From: an uncultured Pseudogracilibacillus sp. | GTDB taxonomy: Bacteria > Bacillota > Bacilli > Bacillales > Amphibacillaceae | Direction of reading: 5' to 3' | Assembly: GCA_937974845.1 (NCBI GenBank) | Contig: CALJVC010000096.1 | Span: forward strand, 1 to 31,724 | Length of the DNA: 31,724 nt | Shown: piece after piece, positions 6,864 to 13,870 of the stretch | How positions within the stretch are numbered: the first letter of the stretch is position 1 | Layout: each line of letters starts with the position of its first letter | Program-made: the position numbers and the translations under genes | The notes under the pieces: model-generated | Told to the model about the DNA's origin: nothing | Database searches by the model: none | Seen by the model: the letters and a program-made list of their open reading frames with translations, nothing else

Positions 6864-8042
6864 GTGAAGAAACGATTAAGCAATTATGACTTTTTACTAA
6901 TTATTACTCCGCTTTTACTGGCTGCTTTTGGAATCGTCATGATCTATAGTGCCAGCATGGTAACGACAGTAATTAGTGGTTTAGACAGTACCTATTATGT
7001 AGTCAAACAAGCGCAATGGTTTTTACTTGGTTTGATTGTTTTTATTGCTGCTTCTATCATTCCGTATCAATGGTATGAAAAGTTTGTAGTTCCTTTAATC
7101 ATTATTAGTGTTTTTTCTTTATTAGGCGTATTGTTTTTCGGAAAGACAGAGTATAATGCGACCCGAACCCTCGTAATCTTAGGTTTTAATATTCAACCAT
7201 CAGAATTTGTAAAATTATTTTTAATTATTTATTTAGCATCGGTATATTCGAAGAAGCAATCTTATATTGATAATTTAAGTAAAGGAGTTATCCCGCCTTT
7301 AGTCCTTTCTCTATTTATTGTCGGTCTCATCGTTTTTCAACCGGACTTAGGTACCGCGTCGATTATACTTTTTATCGTTGCCATGATTATTATAAGCTCG
7401 GGTATACGCTTTCGTCATATCATGCTCTTAGGGACGATTGCTTTAGGTGCTTTAATGCTTATCGTACCGATGCTCGTGACAGAGACGAGAATACGTAGAT
7501 TTACTGGGGCTTATGATCCTTTTTCCGATCCAGATTCAGCAGGGTACCATCTAATACAATCTTATTTAGCTATTAGTGGAGGGGGTGTCTCGGGAGAAGG
7601 TTTAGGGCAAAGTATTCAAAAGCTCGGCTATCTTTGGGGAGCCCATACGGACTTCATTATGTCGATTATAGCAGAAGAATTAGGTGCCTTTGGTGTGATC
7701 TTAGTGATTGGCGCAATCTTATTAATTACATTACGCGGGCTTTATTTTGCCAGAAAGTGTAAAGATAGCTTTGGCACTTTGTTAGCTATTGGAATTTCAT
7801 CGATGATTGGTATACAGGCGATTGTCAACTTAGGAGCTATTAGTGGGATTTTACCAATTACAGGGGTTACCTTACCTTTTGTCAGTTATGGAGGTTCCTC
7901 GTTGCTCATTTTAATGGCTTCTGCTGGTATTTTAAACAATATTGCCAAACAGGTAAAAATCGAGGAAAGCAAACCGAAAGTAATTGAGAAAACCCCGATA
8001 GATGAACTCAAACATAGAAGGGGAACGAGGTGGTCAGTGTGA
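6864..8042 (+). CDS. ftsW: FtsW, septal peptidoglycan polymerase
   Basis: This SEDS-family polytopic membrane protein of 392 residues polymerises lipid II into glycan strands at the division septum together with a class B penicillin-binding protein. About ten membrane helices are visible. The YDPFSDPDSAGYHLIQS loop and GAHTDFIMS with the conserved Asp near residue 263 mark the extracellular active region. The LPFVSYGGSSL motif near 343 is diagnostic of SEDS proteins. GTG 6864 follows AGAGGTG by 6 nt; GTG 6855 lies inside that site. The gene ends in a GTGA overlap with pycA, implying translational coupling. RodA or SpoVE are alternatives, but the ylaN-ftsW-pycA position favours FtsW. Confidence 0.92.
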   Translation: MKKRLSNYDFLLIITPLLLAAFGIVMIYSASMVTTVISGLDSTYYVVKQAQWFLLGLIVFIAASIIPYQWYEKFVVPLIIISVFSLLGVLFFGKTEYNATRTLVILGFNIQPSEFVKLFLIIYLASVYSKKQSYIDNLSKGVIPPLVLSLFIVGLIVFQPDLGTASIILFIVAMIIISSGIRFRHIMLLGTIALGALMLIVPMLVTETRIRRFTGAYDPFSDPDSAGYHLIQSYLAISGGGVSGEGLGQSIQKLGYLWGAHTDFIMSIIAEELGAFGVILVIGAILLITLRGLYFARKCKDSFGTLLAIGISSMIGIQAIVNLGAISGILPITGVTLPFVSYGGSSLLILMASAGILNNIAKQVKIEESKPKVIEKTPIDELKHRRGTRWSV

Positions 8043-11000
8043 AAAAAATTGAAAAAGTTTTGGTTGCGAATCGCGGGGAAATAGCGATTCGCATCTTCCG
8101 GGCTTGTACGGAATTGGATATTAGTACAGTTGCGATCTATTCTAAGGAAGATTCTAATACCTTGCATCGATATAAAGCTGACGAATCTTATCTTGTTGGG
8201 GAGGATAAGGGACCAATCGATGCTTATTTAGATATTGAAGGGATAATTGAAATCGCTAAAAACGCCCAAGTTGATGCCATTCATCCAGGCTATGGTTTTT
8301 TAGCGGAAAATATAGAATTTGCAAGACGCTGCGAAGAAGAAGGGCTTATTTTTATTGGCCCAGAAAGTAAGCACTTACAAATTTTTGGCGATAAAGTGAA
8401 AGCGAAAACACAGGCGATGGAAGCGGGTTTGCCGATTATTCCTGGAAGCGACGGTCCGGTATCTTCAATTTCAGAAGTGCGTGCCTTTGCTGAGAAAGTA
8501 GGTTATCCAATTATTATTAAGGCTTCTTTAGGCGGGGGCGGCCGTGGAATGCGAATTGTCCATCATGAAGGGGAATTGACCGAAGCTTATGATCGGGCTC
8601 GTTCTGAAGCCCAGACAGCCTTTGGAAACGATGAAATTTATGTAGAGAAGTTTATTGAAAAGCCTAAGCATATTGAGGTTCAAGTAATCGGCGATAATTA
8701 CGGAAATATCGTGCATTTATATGAGCGGGATTGCTCGGTCCAGCGTCGCCATCAAAAAGTAGTCGAAGTGGCTCCGAGCTTAGGGTTGTCAGATAGTTTA
8801 CGGGATCGAATTTGTCAATCGGCTGTTCAGTTGATGAAAAAAGTAAACTATGTCAATGCGGGGACTGTAGAATTTTTAGTATCAGGAGATGATTTTTATT
8901 TCATTGAGGTTAATCCACGGATTCAAGTAGAACATACAATCACCGAAATGATAACGGGAATCGATATCGTCCAGGCGCAAATCTTGATTGCGCAAGGAGA
9001 AAGAATCCATGGAGACAAGATCGGTATTCCAAAACAAGAGGCAATTGAAACAAATGGTTATGCAATCCAAGCACGTATTACAACCGAAGATCCCTTAAAC
9101 GACTTTATGCCTGATACCGGTCGCATTATGGTGTATCGTTCTAGCGGTGGGTTCGGGGTTCGACTAGATGTTGGAAACTGTTATCAAGGGGCGGTTATTA
9201 GTCCTTACTATGATTCCTTACTTGTTAAAGTTTCTACTTGGGCCCTTACTTTCGAACAGGCAGCTAGAAAAATGGTGCGGAATTTAAAAGAATTTCGTAT
9301 CAGGGGAATTAAAACGAACATTCCTTTCTTAAAGAATGTGATGCTGCATGAGAAGTTTAATACCGGTGATTACAATACAAGTTTTATCGATGATAGTCCA
9401 GAGCTTTTCACCTTCCCAAAACATAAGGATCGAGGAACGAAGTTATTAACATATATTGCGGATATGACGATTAATGGAGTCGATGGAGTACCGAAAAAGA
9501 AAAAACCAACCTTTGACCCGGTAACGATTCCAGAAGTAGATCGGGAGCAAGCTTTTCCAGAGGGAACGAAACAACTTTTAGATCGCCATGGGCCAGATTA
9601 TGTAGCAAATTGGGTAAAGGAACAGAAAAAAGTTTTATTAACGGATACGACCTTCCGTGACGCGCATCAGTCACTATTAGCTACGCGGGTTCGTACGAAG
9701 GATCTATTACAAATTGCTGAACCAATGGCACGACTTTTACCGAATCTCTTTTCTGTAGAAATGTGGGGAGGCGCTACCTTCGACGTAGCTTATCGCTTTT
9801 TACGGGAGGATCCTTGGCAACGGCTTATAAAATTAAGAGAAAAAATGCCAAATCTTTTGTTCCAAATGTTGTTGCGTGCAAGCAATGCGGTCGGTTATAC
9901 GAATTATCCAGATAATGTGATTGAAAAATTTGTAGCGGAAAGTGCGAAGGCAGGGATCGATGTCTTTCGAATTTTTGATAGTTTAAACTGGTTAGAAGGG
10001 ATGATCCCTGCAATTGAAGCAGTTCGTAAACAAGAGAAAATTGTCGAAGCATCGATTTGTTATACGGGTAATATTCTCGATAAAGGACGACAAAAATATG
10101 ACTTATCCTATTATACTAATTTAGCAAAGGAGTTAGAGAAGGCCGGCGCTCATATTTTAGGTATAAAAGATATGGCTGGTTTATTAAAGCCTGAGGCAGC
10201 CTATCAATTGATCTACGGTTTAAAAGAAACGGTCGACATTCCAATTCACCTTCATACCCATGATACAAGTGGAAACGGTGTCTTAATGTATTCACGGGCA
10301 ATCGATGCTGGAGTAGATATTGTAGATGTTGCTACAGGTGCTATGGCTGGTTCGACGTCTCAGCCTAGTGCCCAAAGTTTATATCACGCATTAGAAGGTA
10401 CCGAGAAACAGCCGGATATAAATATTGCAGGATATGAAAAGTTATCGACCTATTGGGAAGGGGTAAGGCCATATTATGAAGATTTTGAAAGCGGTATGAA
10501 TGCGCCTCATGCCGAAGTGTATGAACATGAAATGCCAGGAGGCCAATATAGTAATTTACAGCAACAAGCGAAGGCTATGGGGTTAGAGGACCGTTGGGAT
10601 GAAGTAAAGAAGATGTATCGAACGGTTAATGATCTCTTTGGCGATGTCGTAAAGGTAACGCCATCTTCGAAAGTGGTAGGAGACATGGCCTTATTTATGG
10701 TACAAAATAATTTAACCAAGGACGATATTTATGAAAGGGGACAGTTTATCGATTTTCCAGAATCGGTTGTAGAGTTCTTTCAAGGTTATCTAGGTCAACC
10801 TTATGGAGGATTTCCAAAGAAGCTACAAAAGATTATTGTTAAAAATCGAGAGATTATCGAAGGTCGTCCAGGTGCTCTATTAGAGCCTGTTGATTTTGAA
10901 CGATTAGAGAAAAAATTGCATGAAGAGCTTGGTCGGGAAGTGACGAGCTTCGACCTCATTGCCTACGCATTATATCCCGATGTCTTCCGCAGTTACCATC

Positions 11001-11473
11001 ATTTTACTCAGGATTTTTATGATGTTTCTGTTCTAGATACACCGACATATTTTTATGGGATGAGACTTGGAGAAGAAATCGAGGTAGAGATTGAAAAAGG
11101 TAAAACTTTATTTATTAAGTTAGTCTCTATATCTGAACCAAGGTCTGATGGTACGCGAGTTGTTTACTTTGAATTAAATGGGCAATCCCGTGAAATTATT
11201 ATTAAAGATAAAAATATTGAATCGAGTACCCAGACGTTACCGAAGGCTGATCCAAAGAATTCTAAACATATCGGTGCAACAATGCCTGGTACGGTGACAG
11301 AAGTTCTTTGTCAAGAAGGTGATCGAGTAGAAAGAGGGGATTACTTACTCATTACCGAAGCGATGAAAATGGAGACTACTATTCAAGCGCCTTTTAAAGG
11401 AGTTATAAAAAAGATACATGTTAGCGAAGATACTGCTATTGAGCCAGGGGATTTACTCATTGAATTTGAATAG
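8039..11473 (+). CDS. pycA: Pyruvate carboxylase
   Basis: This full-length anaplerotic enzyme (1144 residues) converts pyruvate, bicarbonate and ATP to oxaloacetate, in the cytoplasm as a tetramer. Biotin carboxylase spans about 1-450, with the ATP-binding GGGGRGM near 165 and the active-site EVNPRIQVEHTITE near 290. The carboxyltransferase domain spans about 525-800 and begins with DTTFRDAHQSLLATR near 535. After the tetramerisation region, the C-terminal biotin carrier carries EAMKMET with the biotinylated Lys near 1108. GTG 8039 is chosen because GAGGTGG precedes it by 5 nt; it overlaps the ftsW stop by 4 nt. No own terminator separates it from ftsW. Confidence 0.97.
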   Translation: MKKIEKVLVANRGEIAIRIFRACTELDISTVAIYSKEDSNTLHRYKADESYLVGEDKGPIDAYLDIEGIIEIAKNAQVDAIHPGYGFLAENIEFARRCEEEGLIFIGPESKHLQIFGDKVKAKTQAMEAGLPIIPGSDGPVSSISEVRAFAEKVGYPIIIKASLGGGGRGMRIVHHEGELTEAYDRARSEAQTAFGNDEIYVEKFIEKPKHIEVQVIGDNYGNIVHLYERDCSVQRRHQKVVEVAPSLGLSDSLRDRICQSAVQLMKKVNYVNAGTVEFLVSGDDFYFIEVNPRIQVEHTITEMITGIDIVQAQILIAQGERIHGDKIGIPKQEAIETNGYAIQARITTEDPLNDFMPDTGRIMVYRSSGGFGVRLDVGNCYQGAVISPYYDSLLVKVSTWALTFEQAARKMVRNLKEFRIRGIKTNIPFLKNVMLHEKFNTGDYNTSFIDDSPELFTFPKHKDRGTKLLTYIADMTINGVDGVPKKKKPTFDPVTIPEVDREQAFPEGTKQLLDRHGPDYVANWVKEQKKVLLTDTTFRDAHQSLLATRVRTKDLLQIAEPMARLLPNLFSVEMWGGATFDVAYRFLREDPWQRLIKLREKMPNLLFQMLLRASNAVGYTNYPDNVIEKFVAESAKAGIDVFRIFDSLNWLEGMIPAIEAVRKQEKIVEASICYTGNILDKGRQKYDLSYYTNLAKELEKAGAHILGIKDMAGLLKPEAAYQLIYGLKETVDIPIHLHTHDTSGNGVLMYSRAIDAGVDIVDVATGAMAGSTSQPSAQSLYHALEGTEKQPDINIAGYEKLSTYWEGVRPYYEDFESGMNAPHAEVYEHEMPGGQYSNLQQQAKAMGLEDRWDEVKKMYRTVNDLFGDVVKVTPSSKVVGDMALFMVQNNLTKDDIYERGQFIDFPESVVEFFQGYLGQPYGGFPKKLQKIIVKNREIIEGRPGALLEPVDFERLEKKLHEELGREVTSFDLIAYALYPDVFRSYHHFTQDFYDVSVLDTPTYFYGMRLGEEIEVEIEKGKTLFIKLVSISEPRSDGTRVVYFELNGQSREIIIKDKNIESSTQTLPKADPKNSKHIGATMPGTVTEVLCQEGDRVERGDYLLITEAMKMETTIQAPFKGVIKKIHVSEDTAIEPGDLLIEFE

Positions 11474-11481
11474 TATTTCTA

Positions 11482-11490
11482 TGCTATAAT
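11482..11490 (+). promoter_or_regulatory. Possible extended -10 promoter for the pseudouridine synthase
   Basis: TGCTATAAT is a perfect extended -10 element; a -35-like TTGAAT lies 19 nt upstream at 11460-11465. Transcription from it would start in the hairpin that follows. Confidence 0.35.
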
Positions 11491-11491
11491 G

Positions 11492-11524
11492 AAAAGGGTG
11501 TGGAGAACCACATCCTTTTTATTT
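11492..11524 (+). terminator. Terminator of the ftsW-pycA transcript
   Basis: A 12-bp stem with one G-T wobble (11492-11503 with 11508-11519) and a GNRA-like AGAA loop is followed by a T-rich stretch. Confidence 0.8.
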
Positions 11525-11542
11525 TGTTGTAGAGGAGATTTT

Positions 11543-12250
11543 ATGTCATATCAAATACTTTATGAAGATAATCATTTACTCGTAGTAGAGAAGCCCGTAA
11601 ACATGCCGGTGCAAGAGGATCGTTCTCAGGATCTTGACTTGCTATCTTTAGCTAAGGAGGACATTAAAACGAGGTATCAAAAACCTGGTAATGTCTACCT
11701 TGCTTTACTTCATCGTTTAGATCGGCCAGTAGGGGGAGCCATTGTTTTTGCCAAAACGTCTAAAGCTGCCTCGAGAATGGCAGATTTATTTAGAAGGCGA
11801 GAAGTTGAGCGGAGGTATTTGGCGGTTGTTCGAGGGAAAGTAGTACAAAAAAAAGGAACATTAGTCAATTATTTATGGAAAGATCGGAAGAAAAATATAG
11901 TTTATGCTGTAGAAGCAGGAGCGAAGGGAGCAAAGCGAGCAGTGCTCCATTACCGATTGCTCGCTCATATTAAGGATTTAAGCTTATTGGAAGTTACATT
12001 AGAAACCGGGCGCCCTCATCAAATCCGTGTGCAATTAAAGGAAATGGGTCATCCTTTATATGGAGACCAGAAATATGGAACCTCTCTTAATCAGCGTGGT
12101 GAACAGCTTGCTCTATGGTCCTATAAGTTGTCTTTTATTCATCCGGTAAGAAAAAAGAAGCTTTCGGTCATTTCTTTACCGCCGAGGCGTTTCCCCTGGG
12201 AAAAATGGGATATAGCGACTCTTGTCAAAGAACATCAAAAAAGAGGCTAA
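11543..12250 (+). CDS. RluA-family RNA pseudouridine synthase
   Basis: This 235-residue protein is a stand-alone catalytic domain of the RluA family, which isomerises uridine to pseudouridine in rRNA or tRNA. The active-site motif HRLDRPVGGAIVFAKTSKAA near residue 57 contains the catalytic Asp. GRPHQIRVQL near 152 and the C-terminal HPVRKK segment are also typical. There is no N-terminal S4 domain, unlike RluD/YlyB. The target RNA cannot be told from sequence. ATG 11543 follows AGAGGAG; an upstream in-frame ATG at 11489 lies in the pycA terminator. I do not remember a gene at this place in B. subtilis, so this may be a lineage-specific insertion. Confidence 0.9.
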   Translation: MSYQILYEDNHLLVVEKPVNMPVQEDRSQDLDLLSLAKEDIKTRYQKPGNVYLALLHRLDRPVGGAIVFAKTSKAASRMADLFRRREVERRYLAVVRGKVVQKKGTLVNYLWKDRKKNIVYAVEAGAKGAKRAVLHYRLLAHIKDLSLLEVTLETGRPHQIRVQLKEMGHPLYGDQKYGTSLNQRGEQLALWSYKLSFIHPVRKKKLSVISLPPRRFPWEKWDIATLVKEHQKRG

Positions 12251-12272
12251 AGCATAGGCTTAGCCTCTTTTT
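12238..12272. terminator. Bidirectional terminator between the pseudouridine synthase and ctaA
   Basis: A perfect 13-bp stem (12238-12250 with 12260-12272) starts inside the synthase stop codon region and reaches into the ctaA stop at 12271. T runs follow on both strands; the genes converge. Confidence 0.9.
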
Positions 12273-13257
12273 ATTTATGATAGATATTAGGTGGGTTTAA
12301 TTTTTGTTGTAAAGGCATCTTGCTAACTGGAGAAAGGACTGTACGTTCTTTCTTTTGTAAACTGCGGTAGGAGAGTAATAGAAAATAACTTAACAAGCCA
12401 AAATATAAGGTAATACATAGGGAGTGAAACAAAGTAATCCATATATTTAATCGGGTGAATATAATTAAAGCTCCGAAGGATACTTGCGCAAGCATTAGTA
12501 ATGTAGCCAATCCCCAACCGATATGGAACAAACGTGATCTAGGATAATTTCGAAAGAGTTGAATGAAAAGGATGACGGTCCATAGACATAAAACTCCTGC
12601 AAGAAAACGATGCCCCATTTGTATCCATTGATGAAAACTATAAGAAGCAAAATTAAAGGGTTGGCTATTGTTACAGAAGGGCCAGCTTTGGCAAACGAAA
12701 TGGGCGTTAATATGCCGAACTAATGCACCGGTATAGACGACCCCTAGTGTGTACAAAGAAAGTAGGAAAAATTGTAATCGGTGATGTCTTTTAATATAAA
12801 GTGAGTCAGTATTCCAAGAAAAATGTGGTTCAAAAATAATTATCATAAGAATAAAAATGGAAGCGAAGGAAATAAGCGAAATCCCAAAATGTAAGGCTAG
12901 AATAAAGTCGGATTGCCCCCATACGACAGCAGCGGCGCCAATTAGTCCTTGGATGATAAGAAAGAGGATGGAAATTGTAGCTAAAAATCTCGCCTCTTTC
13001 CGATGGGGAAGGTAGGTCCAGATTAACATAACTAGTAGTAGGACAGTAGCTCCAACAACGGTAGAAATAAGTCGGTGGCTATATTCAATCAGTAATTCTG
13101 GCGTTAAGTCAGTAGGAAATAATTGCCCTTTACATAAGGGCCAACTATTGCCACAACCATCGGCGGAACCTGTTTTAGTAACTAAAGCTCCACCTAATAA
13201 AATGAAAACCATTCCAACGGTAGATACCACAGAAAGCCCTTTCATTATACGAACCAT
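12271..13257 (-). CDS. ctaA: CtaA, heme A synthase
   Basis: This 328-residue polytopic membrane enzyme oxidises the C8 methyl of heme O to the formyl group of heme A for the aa3/caa3 oxidase. Visible signs are the first helix ending in GGALVTKTGSADGCGNSWPLC, with the Cys pair of the first outer loop, and paired-helix heme ligands in EYSHRL and LHFGISL of the N-terminal half. VRHINAHFVCQSWPFC and MGHRFLAG lie in the C-terminal half, followed by the fourth His in LFHSL. It is longer than the 306 residues of B. subtilis CtaA because of a polar tail after the eighth helix. ATG 13257 is preferred since AAGGTG lies 6 nt upstream; GTG 13266 is inside that site. It diverges from ctaC, and no ctaB is present. 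Confidence 0.95.
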   Translation of the reverse strand: MVRIMKGLSVVSTVGMVFILLGGALVTKTGSADGCGNSWPLCKGQLFPTDLTPELLIEYSHRLISTVVGATVLLLVMLIWTYLPHRKEARFLATISILFLIIQGLIGAAAVVWGQSDFILALHFGISLISFASIFILMIIIFEPHFSWNTDSLYIKRHHRLQFFLLSLYTLGVVYTGALVRHINAHFVCQSWPFCNNSQPFNFASYSFHQWIQMGHRFLAGVLCLWTVILFIQLFRNYPRSRLFHIGWGLATLLMLAQVSFGALIIFTRLNIWITLFHSLCITLYFGLLSYFLLLSYRSLQKKERTVLSPVSKMPLQQKLNPPNIYHK

Positions 13258-13314
13258 TCTATTCACCTTACTTTCTGAATAGGAATAAGTGTATAGTAGA
13301 CAGGAAGTCTAGGA

Positions 13315-13327
13315 GTTGTTGTAATTT
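13315..13327 (-). repeat. 13-nt shared element in the ctaA leader
   Basis: On the minus strand it reads AAATTACAACAAC, identical to 13540-13552 on the plus strand. It lies about 30-40 nt after the predicted ctaA start site. Confidence 0.5.
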
Positions 13328-13354
13328 AAGTATATGGAAATTGTTAGTATCTAT

Positions 13355-13369
13355 TAATAATCATTATCA
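13355..13369. promoter_or_regulatory. Fur-like 7-1-7 box over the ctaA -10
   Basis: TAATAATCATTATCA matches the B. subtilis Fur 7-1-7 consensus TGATAATNATTATCA at all but one position (A for G at base 2). It matches the PerR consensus less well (two differences) and Zur poorly. It covers the -10 of the predicted ctaA promoter, the usual place for a repressor. A -10 of GATAAT inevitably provides part of one half-site, so chance is a possibility. Confidence 0.4.
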
Positions 13370-13391
13370 TAGATTGTCACTTTTTTGTCAA
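13363..13391 (-). promoter_or_regulatory. Strong SigA promoter of ctaA
   Basis: On the minus strand a perfect -35 TTGACA (13391 to 13386) and a -10 GATAAT (13368 to 13363) are separated by the ideal 17 nt. Transcription would start near 13356, about 100 nt before the ctaA ATG. Confidence 0.7.
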
Positions 13392-13407
13392 AAATATTTT
13401 TTAATCT

Positions 13408-13435
13408 AATTGTTAATAAAGTGATATTAACAATT
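13408..13435. repeat. Perfect inverted repeat between the ctaA and ctaC promoters
   Basis: AATTGTTAAT (13408-13417) and ATTAACAATT (13426-13435) are exact complements with an 8-nt spacer. Each arm resembles the published ResD-binding consensus TTTGTGAAT (two differences). The spacing does not fit a Rex site. It lies about 17 nt upstream of the ctaA -35. Confidence 0.6.
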
Positions 13436-13489
13436 TTTTAGGAAAAATATTATCATAATACAAAAGTGTCTAAAGTGTAAATATTAAAA

Positions 13490-13508
13490 GTTACTATTAT
13501 TAAGTAAC
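13490..13508. repeat. 19-nt palindrome just upstream of the ctaC -35
   Basis: GTTACT (13490-13495) and AGTAAC (13503-13508) are complements around 7 nt. The position directly before TTGTAA suggests an operator; no regulator is recognised. Confidence 0.4.
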
Positions 13509-13510
13509 GG

Positions 13511-13538
13511 TTGTAATATATAGTTTTTTTGATATAAT
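13511..13538 (+). promoter_or_regulatory. Probable SigA promoter of the ctaCDEF operon
   Basis: TTGTAA (13511-13516) and a perfect TATAAT (13533-13538) are 16 nt apart. A leader of about 260 nt would precede ctaC. Confidence 0.6.
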
Positions 13539-13539
13539 C

Positions 13540-13552
13540 AAATTACAACAAC
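13540..13552 (+). repeat. 13-nt shared element in the ctaC leader
   Basis: AAATTACAACAAC begins directly after the predicted -10 of ctaC and is repeated in the same sense in the ctaA leader (13327 to 13315). Confidence 0.5.
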
Positions 13553-13577
13553 GTATTCCTAACAACTCACCAAAGAA

Positions 13578-13591
13578 TGTAAGCGCTTAAA
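13578..13591 (+). promoter_or_regulatory. cre-like CcpA site in the ctaC leader
   Basis: TGTAAGCGCTTAAA differs from TGWAANCGNTNWCA at one position. It lies about 35 nt after the predicted start of transcription, a location typical of roadblock cre sites. Catabolite repression of the B. subtilis ctaBCDEF cluster is known, so the function is plausible. Confidence 0.55.
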
Positions 13592-13610
13592 AATAATAAA
13601 GGAGGTGCAT

Positions 13611-13655
13611 GTGCTTATCGTCTGGAAAGGTGCGTTGGAAGGGATAACTTCATGA
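13611..13655 (+). CDS. Possible 14-codon leader peptide upstream of ctaC
   Basis: A near-perfect ribosome site (AAAGGAGGTG, ending 13607) precedes GTG 13611, which opens a 14-residue frame, MLIVWKGALEGITS. Its TGA overlaps the ATG of the next short frame as ATGA. An out-of-frame ATG at 13609 would give a 12-residue peptide instead. The ribosome site is too good to ignore in a region that otherwise lacks a gene, but no coding conservation can be tested here. It may be what is left of the translation start of a lost first gene such as ctaB. Confidence 0.3.
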   Translation: MLIVWKGALEGITS

Positions 13656-13870
13656 ATTCCTCACCTAAGAACCACTACATACATCACTACAAATTCAAAA
13701 CATCACTTATTAGTCCAATGCATATAGTCAACGGTAGGCTTCTTAAGAATAGTTTTAAGCTGTTGATTAGCAGAATAAAAGATTTTTTAGGAAGAGAGGT
13801 ATCGATATGGAAGCTTCTTTCTCTAAGGTCCGAAAACTGTTGTTTTTGGCTTTCCTTACTCTTCTTCTAA
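13652..13870 (+). CDS. Possible 72-codon upstream ORF overlapping ctaC
   Basis: The ATG overlaps the stop of the preceding short frame and has GGAAGGG eight nt upstream. The product is His- and Lys-rich at its start (NHYIHHYKFK) and runs 64 nt into ctaC in another reading frame. It resembles no family I know, including CtaB. If translated, its ribosomes would pass through the ctaC ribosome site, so it could modulate ctaC. It may equally be a chance frame. Confidence 0.22.
   Translation: MNSSPKNHYIHHYKFKTSLISPMHIVNGRLLKNSFKLLISRIKDFLGREVSIWKLLSLRSENCCFWLSLLFF

Larger units (their letters stand above)
13258..13806. promoter_or_regulatory. Divergent ctaA-ctaC control region without ctaB
   Basis: This 549-nt region is markedly A+T-rich on its ctaA side. 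It holds a near-consensus minus-strand promoter for ctaA, a Fur-like box over its -10, a 28-nt inverted repeat, a 19-nt palindrome, a plus-strand promoter for ctaC, a cre-like site and two short upstream ORFs, each listed separately. No ctaB gene or obvious CtaB fragment is visible. In B. subtilis ctaB occupies this place as the first gene of the oxidase operon. Confidence 0.8.

Noticed and set aside
13408..13440. The ctaA-ctaC inverted repeat read as a terminator because a T run follows
   Set aside because: The stem is nearly all A-T and no transcript is expected to end there, as the two flanking genes diverge from this region.
13652..13870. 72-codon frame read as a ctaB remnant
   Set aside because: It shows none of the CtaB signatures (NxxxDxxxD prenyl-binding motif or membrane helices of that family).
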